From contig DDYQ01000234.1 in assembly GCA_002348005.1 (NCBI GenBank), positions 1 through 12,845 of the forward strand: DNA of 12,845 bases, given 5' to 3'. Origin of the DNA: Desulfobacteraceae bacterium UBA2230. GTDB taxonomy: Bacteria; Desulfobacterota; Desulfobacteria; Desulfobacterales; Desulfosarcinaceae. A program made the position numbers and the translations under genes. The notes under the pieces were generated by a model, which was not told the origin of the DNA, searched no databases, and saw nothing but the letters and a program-made list of their open reading frames with translations. Positions 1 through 5,625 of the stretch are shown here, in pieces (the stretch's first letter is position 1; each line of letters starts with the position of its first letter).

Positions 1-411
1 GGCGACACTGATCGCCAGGGCGATCAAGGTCATCATGCCGGGCATGCGGTCGGCAAGCTCATGGAAAGCCCCCTGCAGGAACACCCATCCGCCGTAGATG
101 AAAACCGCCGATCCGAAGAGCGCTGGAATCAGTTGCGCACCGGGGAACACCGGCGCCCGATAGTCGAACCACTCTTGAATCATCGGCTCCCAGATCAACG
201 CCGGCAGCGTCAACGCGAGACATAGCCAGAACCTGTCGCGGAACATCTGGACCGTATGGCCGGTGTGCTTGTCGTGGCCGCCGTGACCGGAATGCCCGCT
301 CTGCGGGCCTGGCAATTCTGTTTCAGGGGCCTGGGGGGCGTCATGGAGCGAATCCCCATGTTGCACCCGATGGGAACGGTCATCCTCATGATGATGCGGT
401 TTCTTGTGCAG
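1..411 (-). CDS. copB: CopB-type heavy-metal (copper) P-type ATPase, N-terminal 137 residues, cut by the window edge
   Basis: This is the start of a membrane pump of the P1B ATPase family, which exports copper or a related metal using ATP. The first 57 residues contain 12 histidines, including the runs HHH and GHSGHGGHDKHTGH, which is the His-rich metal-binding tail typical of CopB rather than the CxxC domains of CopA. Then come a first membrane helix (about 61-75, FWLCLALTLPALIW), the conserved loop MIQEW...APVFPG (77-91), a second helix (about 95-114, with YGGWVFLQG) and PGMMTLIALAISVA at 124-137. The catalytic DKTG and CPC/CPH parts lie outside the window. The frame is open back to two TAA codons at 481-486 but has no ATG, GTG or TTG near the strong ribosome site. 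I place the start at CTG 411-409; GTG 366 or ATG 246 are alternatives, the latter losing the whole His tail. Family assignment is firm, metal and start less so. Confidence 0.88.
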   Translation of the reverse strand, partial: MHKKPHHHEDDRSHRVQHGDSLHDAPQAPETELPGPQSGHSGHGGHDKHTGHTVQMFRDRFWLCLALTLPALIWEPMIQEWFDYRAPVFPGAQLIPALFGSAVFIYGGWVFLQGAFHELADRMPGMMTLIALAISVA

Positions 412-425
412 GTTGTCCTCCCTCC
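412..425 (-). promoter_or_regulatory. Strong ribosome binding site that decides a CTG start for the P-type ATPase
   Basis: On the minus strand the sequence GGAGGGAGGA occupies 425-416, four nucleotides before the CTG at 411-409. It is the best Shine-Dalgarno in the window. No ATG, GTG or TTG in the ATPase frame lies within 45 nt of it. Confidence 0.55.
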
Positions 426-687
426 GGGTGGCAGGCGTCGTGTGATCTGATGACGCTGCGCATGGTTGCTTAGTTGATAATTATTATGGTCGCGACCAAG
501 CATCTATAGGCACAGGCCCTGATTTGAGCCTCCATAAATTGTATTCGGAACAAGCTGTGCCACGTTCCCAGTTTCCGGGACCACCCTCCCTCCGGAATGC
601 AATTACATAGTATTGTGTATTGACTGCGCCGGCCCGTGGTTCACAGATTTTAACTCCTTGACTCTTTGATCGTGAAAGGCAGAACCC
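426..687. other. Divergent intergenic region between the P-type ATPase and the cupin gene
   Basis: No gene is seen here. It contains an AT-rich patch at about 472-487 just upstream of the ATPase, a perfect 12-bp palindrome TGGTCGCGACCA at 487-498, and an inverted repeat TTCCGG (573-578) / CCGGAA (592-597). TTGACT at 620-625 resembles a -35 box for the cupin gene, but no good -10 lies 16-18 bp downstream. Promoters on either side cannot be assigned with confidence. Confidence 0.5.
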
Positions 688-1170
688 ATGACCAAACCTG
701 TACTCATCAGCCCGGGCGGAGAGGCGTTTGACTTCGGAGGCCTGGGCGTGAATTGGAAGATCGACGGCCGTTTGACCGAAAATCGCTTCGCCATTGTCCA
801 CCATCCCATTGCGCCGCATGCGCTGGCGGCGCCGCTTCATCTTCACCACAAAGAAGATGAGTACTCCTATGTGCTCGCCGGAAAGATGGGGGCGCTGCTG
901 GGAGAAGATGTTGTTTTCGCTGAAGCCGGTCTGTGGGTATACAAGCCGCGCCATCAGTGGCACACCTTCTGGAACGCCGGGGAGACCCCTTGTGAAATCA
1001 TAGAAATTATCTCCCCTGCCGGTTTCGAACAGTATTTCCGGGAGGTGGCGGCGGCCTGGGGCGACATGCAACGTTTTCAGCAGATCAATGACCGGTATGC
1101 GCTTGAAATGGATTTTGCCAGCGTCGCCACCCTGTGCGAACGCTTCAATCTCACCTTTCCCAACCTTTGA
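688..1170 (+). CDS. Single-domain cupin protein
   Basis: A 160-aa protein with one complete cupin beta-barrel. Cupin motif 1 is at residues 51-65 (HLHHKEDEYSYVLAG), giving H51, H53 and E58 as metal ligands. Motif 2 runs from G81 to N96 (PRHQWHTFWN), giving H92 as the fourth ligand. PRH replaces the usual PxG, a pattern seen in small quercetinase-like cupins. The C-terminal 50 residues are helical and continue past the barrel (FEQYFREVAAAWGD). No signal peptide is visible, so it is probably cytoplasmic. The start is preceded by a modest GAAAGGCAG ribosome site. It lies 137 nt upstream of the sigma-54 activator on the same strand, with two small hairpins between them. Dioxygenase, isomerase or ligand-sensing roles are all possible; the sequence fixes the fold and metal site, not the substrate. 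Confidence 0.88.
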   Translation: MTKPVLISPGGEAFDFGGLGVNWKIDGRLTENRFAIVHHPIAPHALAAPLHLHHKEDEYSYVLAGKMGALLGEDVVFAEAGLWVYKPRHQWHTFWNAGETPCEIIEIISPAGFEQYFREVAAAWGDMQRFQQINDRYALEMDFASVATLCERFNLTFPNL

Positions 1171-1176
1171 CCGGAT

Positions 1177-1216
1177 GCCGAAAACAGGCTTCGGCCAGTC
1201 CGCACATTTCGCGGAT
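1177..1216 (+). other. Two tandem small hairpins between cupin and regulator genes
   Basis: GCCGAA (1177-1182) pairs with TTCGGC (1190-1195) around a 7-nt loop, and TCCGC (1199-1203) pairs with GCGGA (1211-1215) around another 7-nt loop. They begin 6 nt after the cupin stop. There is no T-run, so this is not a canonical intrinsic terminator; it could reduce read-through or protect the cupin 3' end. Confidence 0.35.
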
Positions 1217-1307
1217 GCACGGGGAGTGATCGCAATCAGGCTGCGCGGCATGGGATTGAAGCGATGTGTTTATTGGTTGTTTGTTGCCAGGGAGGCGTAG
1301 AAAATCC

Positions 1308-3233
1308 ATGTCGCACCCCCCTTTAGACGAGAATAAGTTGCTGGGCTTCCTGGCGGATGGCACAGCGGCCGAGACGGGTACACGCTTTTTCCGCGCACTC
1401 GTCAGGAATTTCAGTCAGGCGTTGGGGACCTGCGGGGCCTGGATAACCGAGTACCGGGCCGAAGAACATCGGCTGCGTGCGTTGGCCTTCTGGCTGAACG
1501 GCGATTACGTTGAACAATATGAATACGACATAAGGGGCACGCCCTGCGAACCGACCATCACCCAGAAGCGCTATCTTCACATTCCCGAAAATGTTGTAGA
1601 GCTTTTTCCCGGAGACACCGATCTGGCCCGGTTCGGAGCGGTCAGCTACATGGGATTCCCATTGTTGGACCCGGATGGACACGTGCTGGGCAACCTTGCC
1701 GTTATGGACACCCGTCCGATGCCGCACTCGTTCCGGAACCTGTCCATTTTTCGTGTTTTTGGCGCCAGGGCGACCGCCGAAGTGCTCCGGATGAGGGCCG
1801 AACATGAAATCCGTCTTCGTGAGGCAAAGTTGGCCGGTCTGTTCAATGCGGCTCTGGATGCCATTGTGGAGTTGGATCACGATTTCAAGATCACGATGAT
1901 CAATCCGGCAGCAGTTCGTCTTTTAAACTGCACGCCGGAGCAAGCCCTCGGGAACCCCTTCGCGCCATTCATTGATACAAAAGACATGCAGCGGCTGAGA
2001 AGTATCGTGCGCCAGCTCGCCCGCTTTCCCCATGGCGAGCGCAATCTGTGGGTCCCCCAGGGATTTGTGGTGTTAACCCCGGAGCGGCGTAAGTTTGCCG
2101 TTGAGGCAACGCTCTCGCTGATCGACACCGAACAGGCCGGAACCTGCGTATTGATCCTGAGGGATGTCAACGAGCGCAAACAGGCCGAGGCGCAGATCAG
2201 GGCCCTGCGAATCGAAACGGAATACTTGAAAGACGAAATCCGCTTTCTATACGATTCCGACCAGATCATCGGGCAAAGCCCGGCCTTTCGTCAGACGTTG
2301 CAGCTCGCGGCGCAAGTGGCGCCCACCGATTCGACCGTTCTCCTCTACGGCGCCACCGGCACCGGTAAGGAACTGATTGCGCGGGCTATTCACAAAGCCA
2401 GTTTACGGAGAGATCGCCCCTTGATCATCGTCAACTGCGCGGCCATACCCGAAGGACTGGTCGAAAGCGAGTTTTTCGGCCACGCCAAGGGAGCTTTTAC
2501 CGGCGCAACCCAGAGCCGTGAAGGCCGATTCCGGTTGGCCGACGGCGGCACCATTTTTCTGGATGAGATTGGCGAGTTGAATAAAGAACTGCAGGCCAAA
2601 CTGCTGCGCGTCCTGCAGGAAGGGGAGTTTTCACCGGTGGGCAGTTCGACGACGATTCGTTCCAATGTGCGCGTGATCGCCGCCACCAACCGAGATCTCT
2701 CCCAGGCTGTGCAGGCGGGCGCCTTCCGCACCGACCTGTTCTACAGACTCAACGTGTTCCCCATTAGCCTGCCATCCTTGAAAGATCGCAGGGGCGACAT
2801 CCGCTTGCTGGCGGATCATTTCCTGGAAAAATTTTCAAAACGCATCGGACGCTCGATCGATCCGCTGACCCCCGACTGCATCGAACGCCTGGAAGCGTAT
2901 GACTGGCCCGGAAATGTGCGTGAATTACAGAATGTCATCGAACGCGGCGTGATAACAGCCCGGCAGGGGCGGATCAGCCTGGATTCCAGTCTGCCGAAAT
3001 TTCGGGGATACAACGAAACCTTACCGTCGGTGTCGCACCTTAAGGACAATGAGGTCGTCACGATGAAACAAATGGAACAACTGGAGTATGGCAATCTGCT
3101 GCGGGCCCTGGAAAGCTGCCGCTGGCGTGTCGCGGGCAAAAACGGTGCCGCACAGCTTCTGGGCGTACCCCCCTCCACTCTGCAATCGCGAATGAAAGCC
3201 CTGGGTATTCAGCGCCCCCGGCACCAAATCTAA
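1308..3233 (+). CDS. Sigma-54-dependent transcriptional activator, GAF-PAS-AAA+-Fis architecture
   Basis: A 641-aa enhancer-binding protein that remodels sigma-54 RNA polymerase. Domains in order: a GAF-like sensor (about 15-165); a PAS domain starting near 178 (LFNAALDAIVELDHDFKI); a short coiled linker (about 290-318); the AAA+ domain with Walker A GATGTGKE at 348-355, the sigma-54 contact loop GAFTGA at 395-400, Walker B GGTIFLDE at 413-420 and the conserved FRTDLFYRLNVFPI; and a C-terminal Fis-type helix-turn-helix (about 606-636, AAQLLGVPPSTLQSRM). No response-regulator receiver is present, so the signal is likely a small molecule or redox cue sensed by GAF/PAS. I chose ATG 1308 because GGGAGG at 1290-1295 precedes it; an in-frame ATG at 1266 has no ribosome site. 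The likely target is the OsmC gene downstream, which has a -24/-12 promoter and upstream dyads. The ligand is unknown. Confidence 0.93.
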   Translation: MSHPPLDENKLLGFLADGTAAETGTRFFRALVRNFSQALGTCGAWITEYRAEEHRLRALAFWLNGDYVEQYEYDIRGTPCEPTITQKRYLHIPENVVELFPGDTDLARFGAVSYMGFPLLDPDGHVLGNLAVMDTRPMPHSFRNLSIFRVFGARATAEVLRMRAEHEIRLREAKLAGLFNAALDAIVELDHDFKITMINPAAVRLLNCTPEQALGNPFAPFIDTKDMQRLRSIVRQLARFPHGERNLWVPQGFVVLTPERRKFAVEATLSLIDTEQAGTCVLILRDVNERKQAEAQIRALRIETEYLKDEIRFLYDSDQIIGQSPAFRQTLQLAAQVAPTDSTVLLYGATGTGKELIARAIHKASLRRDRPLIIVNCAAIPEGLVESEFFGHAKGAFTGATQSREGRFRLADGGTIFLDEIGELNKELQAKLLRVLQEGEFSPVGSSTTIRSNVRVIAATNRDLSQAVQAGAFRTDLFYRLNVFPISLPSLKDRRGDIRLLADHFLEKFSKRIGRSIDPLTPDCIERLEAYDWPGNVRELQNVIERGVITARQGRISLDSSLPKFRGYNETLPSVSHLKDNEVVTMKQMEQLEYGNLLRALESCRWRVAGKNGAAQLLGVPPSTLQSRMKALGIQRPRHQI

Positions 3234-3243
3234 ACGGCGCGAC

Positions 3244-3288
3244 ATCTCGTCATTTCATTCACGAAATCGATGGACTCACGAGATTTCG
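3244..3288. promoter_or_regulatory. Nested inverted repeats, candidate activator-binding (upstream activating) sites
   Basis: ATCTCGT (3244-3250) is repeated inverted as ACGAGAT (3278-3284). CGAAATC (3262-3268) is repeated inverted as GATTTCG (3282-3288). A closer dyad is ATTTC (3252-3256) / GAAAT (3263-3267). The block is centred roughly 115 bp upstream of the predicted OsmC transcription start, the usual distance for sigma-54 activator sites. Binding by the 1308-3233 product is inference. Confidence 0.5.
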
Positions 3289-3356
3289 GGACGTCACGGT
3301 TTTTCCTGGGGCGCTCTTAGGTACTTGTAAACAAAGCAAATTTAAATTAACCGATT

Positions 3357-3373
3357 TTGGCACACCTGATGCT
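3357..3373 (+). promoter_or_regulatory. Sigma-54 (-24/-12) promoter of the OsmC-like gene
   Basis: TTGGCACACCTGATGCT matches the sigma-54 consensus TTGGCAC-N5-TTGC closely. The invariant GG (3359-3360) and GC (3371-3372) are separated by exactly 10 bp, and the -24 element TTGGCAC is perfect; the -12 element reads ATGC instead of TTGC. Transcription would start near 3383, giving a leader of about 60 nt to the ATG at 3443. An AT-rich tract (3327-3352) lies between this promoter and the upstream dyads and could allow bending. Confidence 0.78.
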
Positions 3374-3442
3374 CTTTTGACTGCAGCGTGACGAAACGTC
3401 GCGTCCCAAACATCAATCAACATTTTCAGGAGGAACCATACC

Positions 3443-4018
3443 ATGGAAACAACCCAAAAACCGGAAACCCCCAAAACGATCAACGGCGTGAATGTCGAAG
3501 AACTGTTCGGTACCATGGACGCCATTAAGAATGCACCGGTTATTGCCACCTTTAAGTTCAGGGCCGGAAACACCTGGATCGAGGGCGGCCACAATCGTAC
3601 AACCATTCAGAATTACTACGGCGCTCAACAGGAGCATGATCGTAAGGAACCGTTCGTCTTGGATGCGGATGAACCACCCGTTCTACTCGGCAGGGATCAA
3701 GGCCCGAACCCGGTAGAGTATACCCTTACGGCGCTGGCCGCCTGTGTGACGACTAGTATCATCTATCACGCGGCCGCCCGAGGGATCACCATCCGATCGA
3801 TGGAGAGCAAACTGGAGGGCGATATCGACCTGCAGGGATTTTTAGGCCTCCGCAACGATGTGCCCCGCGGGTACAAAGAGATCCGCATGCGGGTCAGAAT
3901 CGATGCCGACGCACCACCGGAGCAGCTTGATGAGATTGTGCGCTTGGGTCCGACCTATTCACCGGTTTTCGATACCCTCACCCGGGCCGTACCGGTCTCG
4001 GTTAAGCTTGAATCGTGA
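3443..4018 (+). CDS. OsmC-family protein
   Basis: A 191-aa OsmC-like protein. The OsmC/Ohr family contains thiol peroxidases that reduce organic hydroperoxides, plus many relatives of unknown function. Recognisable parts are GPNPVEYTLTALAACVTTSI (about 89-107), whose C101 matches the peroxidatic cysteine, and YSPVFDTLTRAVPVSV at 172-187. The position where classical OsmC/Ohr carries the second, resolving cysteine (CP in that motif) reads YSP, and no other cysteine is present. A one-cysteine mechanism or a non-peroxidase role is therefore likely. The first 40 residues are an extension before the fold. AGGAGG at about 3429-3434 is a strong ribosome site. The gene follows a sigma-54 activator and its own -24/-12 promoter, and ends before a bidirectional hairpin, so it is probably monocistronic. 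Confidence 0.88.
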   Translation: METTQKPETPKTINGVNVEELFGTMDAIKNAPVIATFKFRAGNTWIEGGHNRTTIQNYYGAQQEHDRKEPFVLDADEPPVLLGRDQGPNPVEYTLTALAACVTTSIIYHAAARGITIRSMESKLEGDIDLQGFLGLRNDVPRGYKEIRMRVRIDADAPPEQLDEIVRLGPTYSPVFDTLTRAVPVSVKLES

Positions 4019-4040
4019 ATACGGCCGCGCCAATCACACG

Positions 4041-4075
4041 GGGGGGGGCGGTGAGGTTGACTCACCGCCCCCCCC
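4041..4075. terminator. 15-bp perfect hairpin between convergent genes, likely bidirectional terminator
   Basis: Bases 4041-4055 (eight G, then CGGTGAG) pair perfectly with 4061-4075 around a 5-nt loop. It sits 22 nt after the OsmC stop. On the minus strand it contains the last codons and the stop (4064-4062) of the HIT gene. There is no T-run on either side, so termination may be inefficient or factor-assisted. The G-run could also be a sequencing-length error site. Confidence 0.65.
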
Positions 4076-4505
4076 TCGGCGGTTCAGCCACTTTGATCAA
4101 ACCCTGCCGGACCTGTTGCGCCAGGCGATCCAGTTCCTGCTGGGGCGGGCGTTTCACCGGCCAGGTAAAGGTGAGGCCGTCGCCGCCGTAACGCGGCACT
4201 ACATGAAGATGGAAATGAAAGACAGTTTGCCAGCCCGCCGGTTCATTGGCCTGCAGCAGCGTCATGCCTTCGGCCTGCATGGACGCCTTGACCGCCCGCG
4301 CCACCCTGGACGCGGTGCGGAATACGGCCGCGGCGAGTGCATCGTCGAGGCCATAGATATTTTCCACGTGTGGCTTGACCGCCACGATGACATGCCCCGG
4401 GTTGACCTGGCCCAGATCCATGAAAGCAATCGTATGCGCATCTTCATACACCGTGCTGGCCGGCACCTCTCCCGAGACAATTTTACAGAAAATGCAGTCG
4501 CTCAT
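4062..4505 (-). CDS. HIT-family nucleotide-binding hydrolase (HinT-like)
   Basis: A 147-aa histidine-triad protein, the usual size for HinT-like purine nucleoside phosphoramidase/dinucleoside hydrolases. It opens with SDCIFCKIVSGEVP, whose C4 and C7 are the zinc-site cysteines common in this group, has NPGHVIVAVKPH at 35-46, and carries the triad H97-F-H99-L-H101-V-V, where H99 is the expected nucleophile. I chose ATG 4505 because GGAGG lies 6 nt upstream; an in-frame ATG at 4517 has no ribosome site. It lies 46 nt downstream of the MgtC-like gene on the same strand and is probably cotranscribed with it. The final residues (RGGR) are encoded inside the terminator stem, so an error in that G-run would change the C-terminus but not the active site. 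Exact substrate is not determinable. Confidence 0.93.
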   Translation of the reverse strand: MSDCIFCKIVSGEVPASTVYEDAHTIAFMDLGQVNPGHVIVAVKPHVENIYGLDDALAAAVFRTASRVARAVKASMQAEGMTLLQANEPAGWQTVFHFHLHVVPRYGGDGLTFTWPVKRPPQQELDRLAQQVRQGLIKVAEPPRGGR

Positions 4506-4551
4506 CTTCGCCTCCATACGGTCTGACGTTAACCAGCCTGAAATCTTTCGC

Positions 4552-5244
4552 TCAGTCGTCCGTCCGGGAAATCCGAAATCCGCGCACCGATTTGTGGTTG
4601 CGTAACAACGCGGCGATTCGGGCGCTGTTGCCCGGGTCGGTCGTACGTACCACCATGCGGTACTCGAATAAGTTGTGTTCGGTTATGCGATATCCTACGT
4701 TGGCAATTTCGAATCCATGCGTTGTGAGCAGCGCTTTGACCTCTTCTTCGGGCATAACATCGTCTCTGTCGAAGCGCAAATAATGAAGCGCATAAGACTG
4801 CGAAGGCAACCTGGACTCCACAAGGCGGAAAAGCGAGAGGATGCCCAGGGTGAGAATGGTTGCGAGAATGGCAGGGTAGTAGAATCCAATGCCGATTAGA
4901 ATTCCGATTGACGCCGTAATCCAGATAGAGGCGGCGGTAGTCAGTCCCCGCACGGTAAGCCCTTCCCTGAAGATCGCACCGGCACCCAGAAATCCAATGC
5001 CGGTCATGATGCCCTGCGCCATGCGGATGGGATCTGTGCGCACGGCCTCGAGCGCAACCACCGAAGGCCACTTCCCCTGGTAGAAAGTGACCAGCATCAA
5101 CAAACTGGAGGCGAGGCAGACCAGGGAATGGGTTCGGAAGCCGGCCGGATGGCCATGGAAACTTCTTTCCAGACCGATGGCGCCTCCGATAGCCAGCGCC
5201 CCCAGCAGATGGACCGCGAACGTGATGTAATATTCGGAATCCAA
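4552..5244 (-). CDS. MgtC/SapB-family inner-membrane protein with C-terminal ACT-like domain
   Basis: A 230-aa membrane protein. Signature segments are ALAIGGAIGLER, the loop HPAGFRTHSLVCLAS, GIMTGIGFLGAGAI and VRGLTTAASIW, all MgtC/SapB hallmarks, followed by another hydrophobic segment (ILIGIGFYYPAILATILTLGIL). About 80 soluble C-terminal residues (from YALHYLRFDRDD) fit the ACT-like domain of longer MgtC proteins. MgtC in pathogens affects growth at low magnesium and F-type ATPase or phosphate control; most environmental homologues have no known role. I chose TTG 5244 (MDSEYYITFAVHLLG) because GGAGGGG directly precedes it. The in-frame GTG 5274 has no ribosome site and abuts a 14-bp palindrome. 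The HIT gene follows 46 nt downstream. Confidence 0.9.
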   Translation of the reverse strand: MDSEYYITFAVHLLGALAIGGAIGLERSFHGHPAGFRTHSLVCLASSLLMLVTFYQGKWPSVVALEAVRTDPIRMAQGIMTGIGFLGAGAIFREGLTVRGLTTAASIWITASIGILIGIGFYYPAILATILTLGILSLFRLVESRLPSQSYALHYLRFDRDDVMPEEEVKALLTTHGFEIANVGYRITEHNLFEYRMVVRTTDPGNSARIAALLRNHKSVRGFRISRTDD

Positions 5245-5374
5245 GACCCCTCCGGCAGTTGAATACTTTAACACGGCGCACCGGTGCGCTGAGTTCCCAT
5301 CCTGCAGGCCGGCGGTTTAAATTTAAGACGGTGATGAAAGGCCTGTTTCTACACAGCGGTGACGACCGAGATTT

Positions 5375-5402
5375 AAAATAGATCCGTTCTTTTCACTATC
5401 AA
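5375..5402 (-). promoter_or_regulatory. Candidate sigma-70 promoter for the MgtC-like gene
   Basis: On the minus strand TTGATA (5402-5397) lies 16 nt before TATTTT (5380-5375). The -35 box matches 5 of 6 consensus bases and the -10 box 4 of 6. The -10 box overlaps one copy of the 11-bp repeat AAATAGATCCG. Confidence 0.4.
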
Positions 5403-5553
5403 CTGCAACGCCGCACGTTCAGTCACGGGCAGGTTCCCGGAAGGCGTTGAGCTTCCAGCGGGTACCGTGATTCTCCCTGAACCGCGTGAGCGATCGCTGT
5501 CAAATAGATCCGCCCATCGCCGGCCGCTACAACCCGGCAACCGGCACCCCGCA

Positions 5554-5582
5554 TTGACACACAGCGCCCTTTCTGCGATATT
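5554..5582 (+). promoter_or_regulatory. Candidate sigma-70 promoter for the radical SAM gene
   Basis: A perfect TTGACA (5554-5559) is followed after 17 bp by GATATT (5577-5582, 4 of 6 consensus bases). Transcription would begin near 5589, leaving a leader of about 37 nt. This supports ATG 5626 over any upstream in-frame start. Confidence 0.5.
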
Positions 5583-5625
5583 CACTGGCTCGACATTGAA
5601 TGATCTCTTGGAGTTAGGTGTAACA

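Larger units (their letters stand above)
5245..5625. other. 381-nt divergent intergenic region with long MgtC leader and radical SAM promoter
   Basis: No gene is seen. Notable items are a 14-bp palindrome GCGCACCGGTGCGC (5276-5289), CAGGCC (5305-5310) pairing with GGCCTG (5340-5345), an AT palindrome TTAAATTTAA (5317-5326), the 11-bp direct repeat AAATAGATCCG at 5376-5386 and 5502-5512, and the palindrome AGCGATCGCT (5489-5498). If the promoter at 5375-5402 is used, the MgtC leader would be about 125 nt and would contain the first three of these. Confidence 0.6.

Noticed and set aside
545..562. GG-N10-GC arrangement upstream of the cupin gene resembling a sigma-54 promoter
   Set aside because: Only the spacing fits: the -24 part reads CGGAAC, the -12 part TGTGC, and no upstream half-sites like those at 3244-3288 are present.
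484..1251. Long open frame of 255 codons on the minus strand across the cupin gene
   Set aside because: The plus-strand cupin has complete metal motifs and a ribosome site. The minus frame shows no family features and is a by-product of GC-rich codon use.
3858..4526. 222-codon plus-strand frame spanning the end of OsmC and the HIT gene
   Set aside because: It crosses the convergent terminator hairpin and lies antisense to HIT; composition is Arg/His/Pro-rich and uninformative.
4529..5281. 250-codon minus-strand frame overlapping the MgtC-like gene in another frame
   Set aside because: The overlapping frame carries all MgtC signatures; this one is Arg/His/Gly-rich and featureless.
5489..5498. 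AGCGATCGCT palindrome, containing the HIP1-like octamer GCGATCGC
   Set aside because: A single copy in a non-cyanobacterial context is not evidence of that element.
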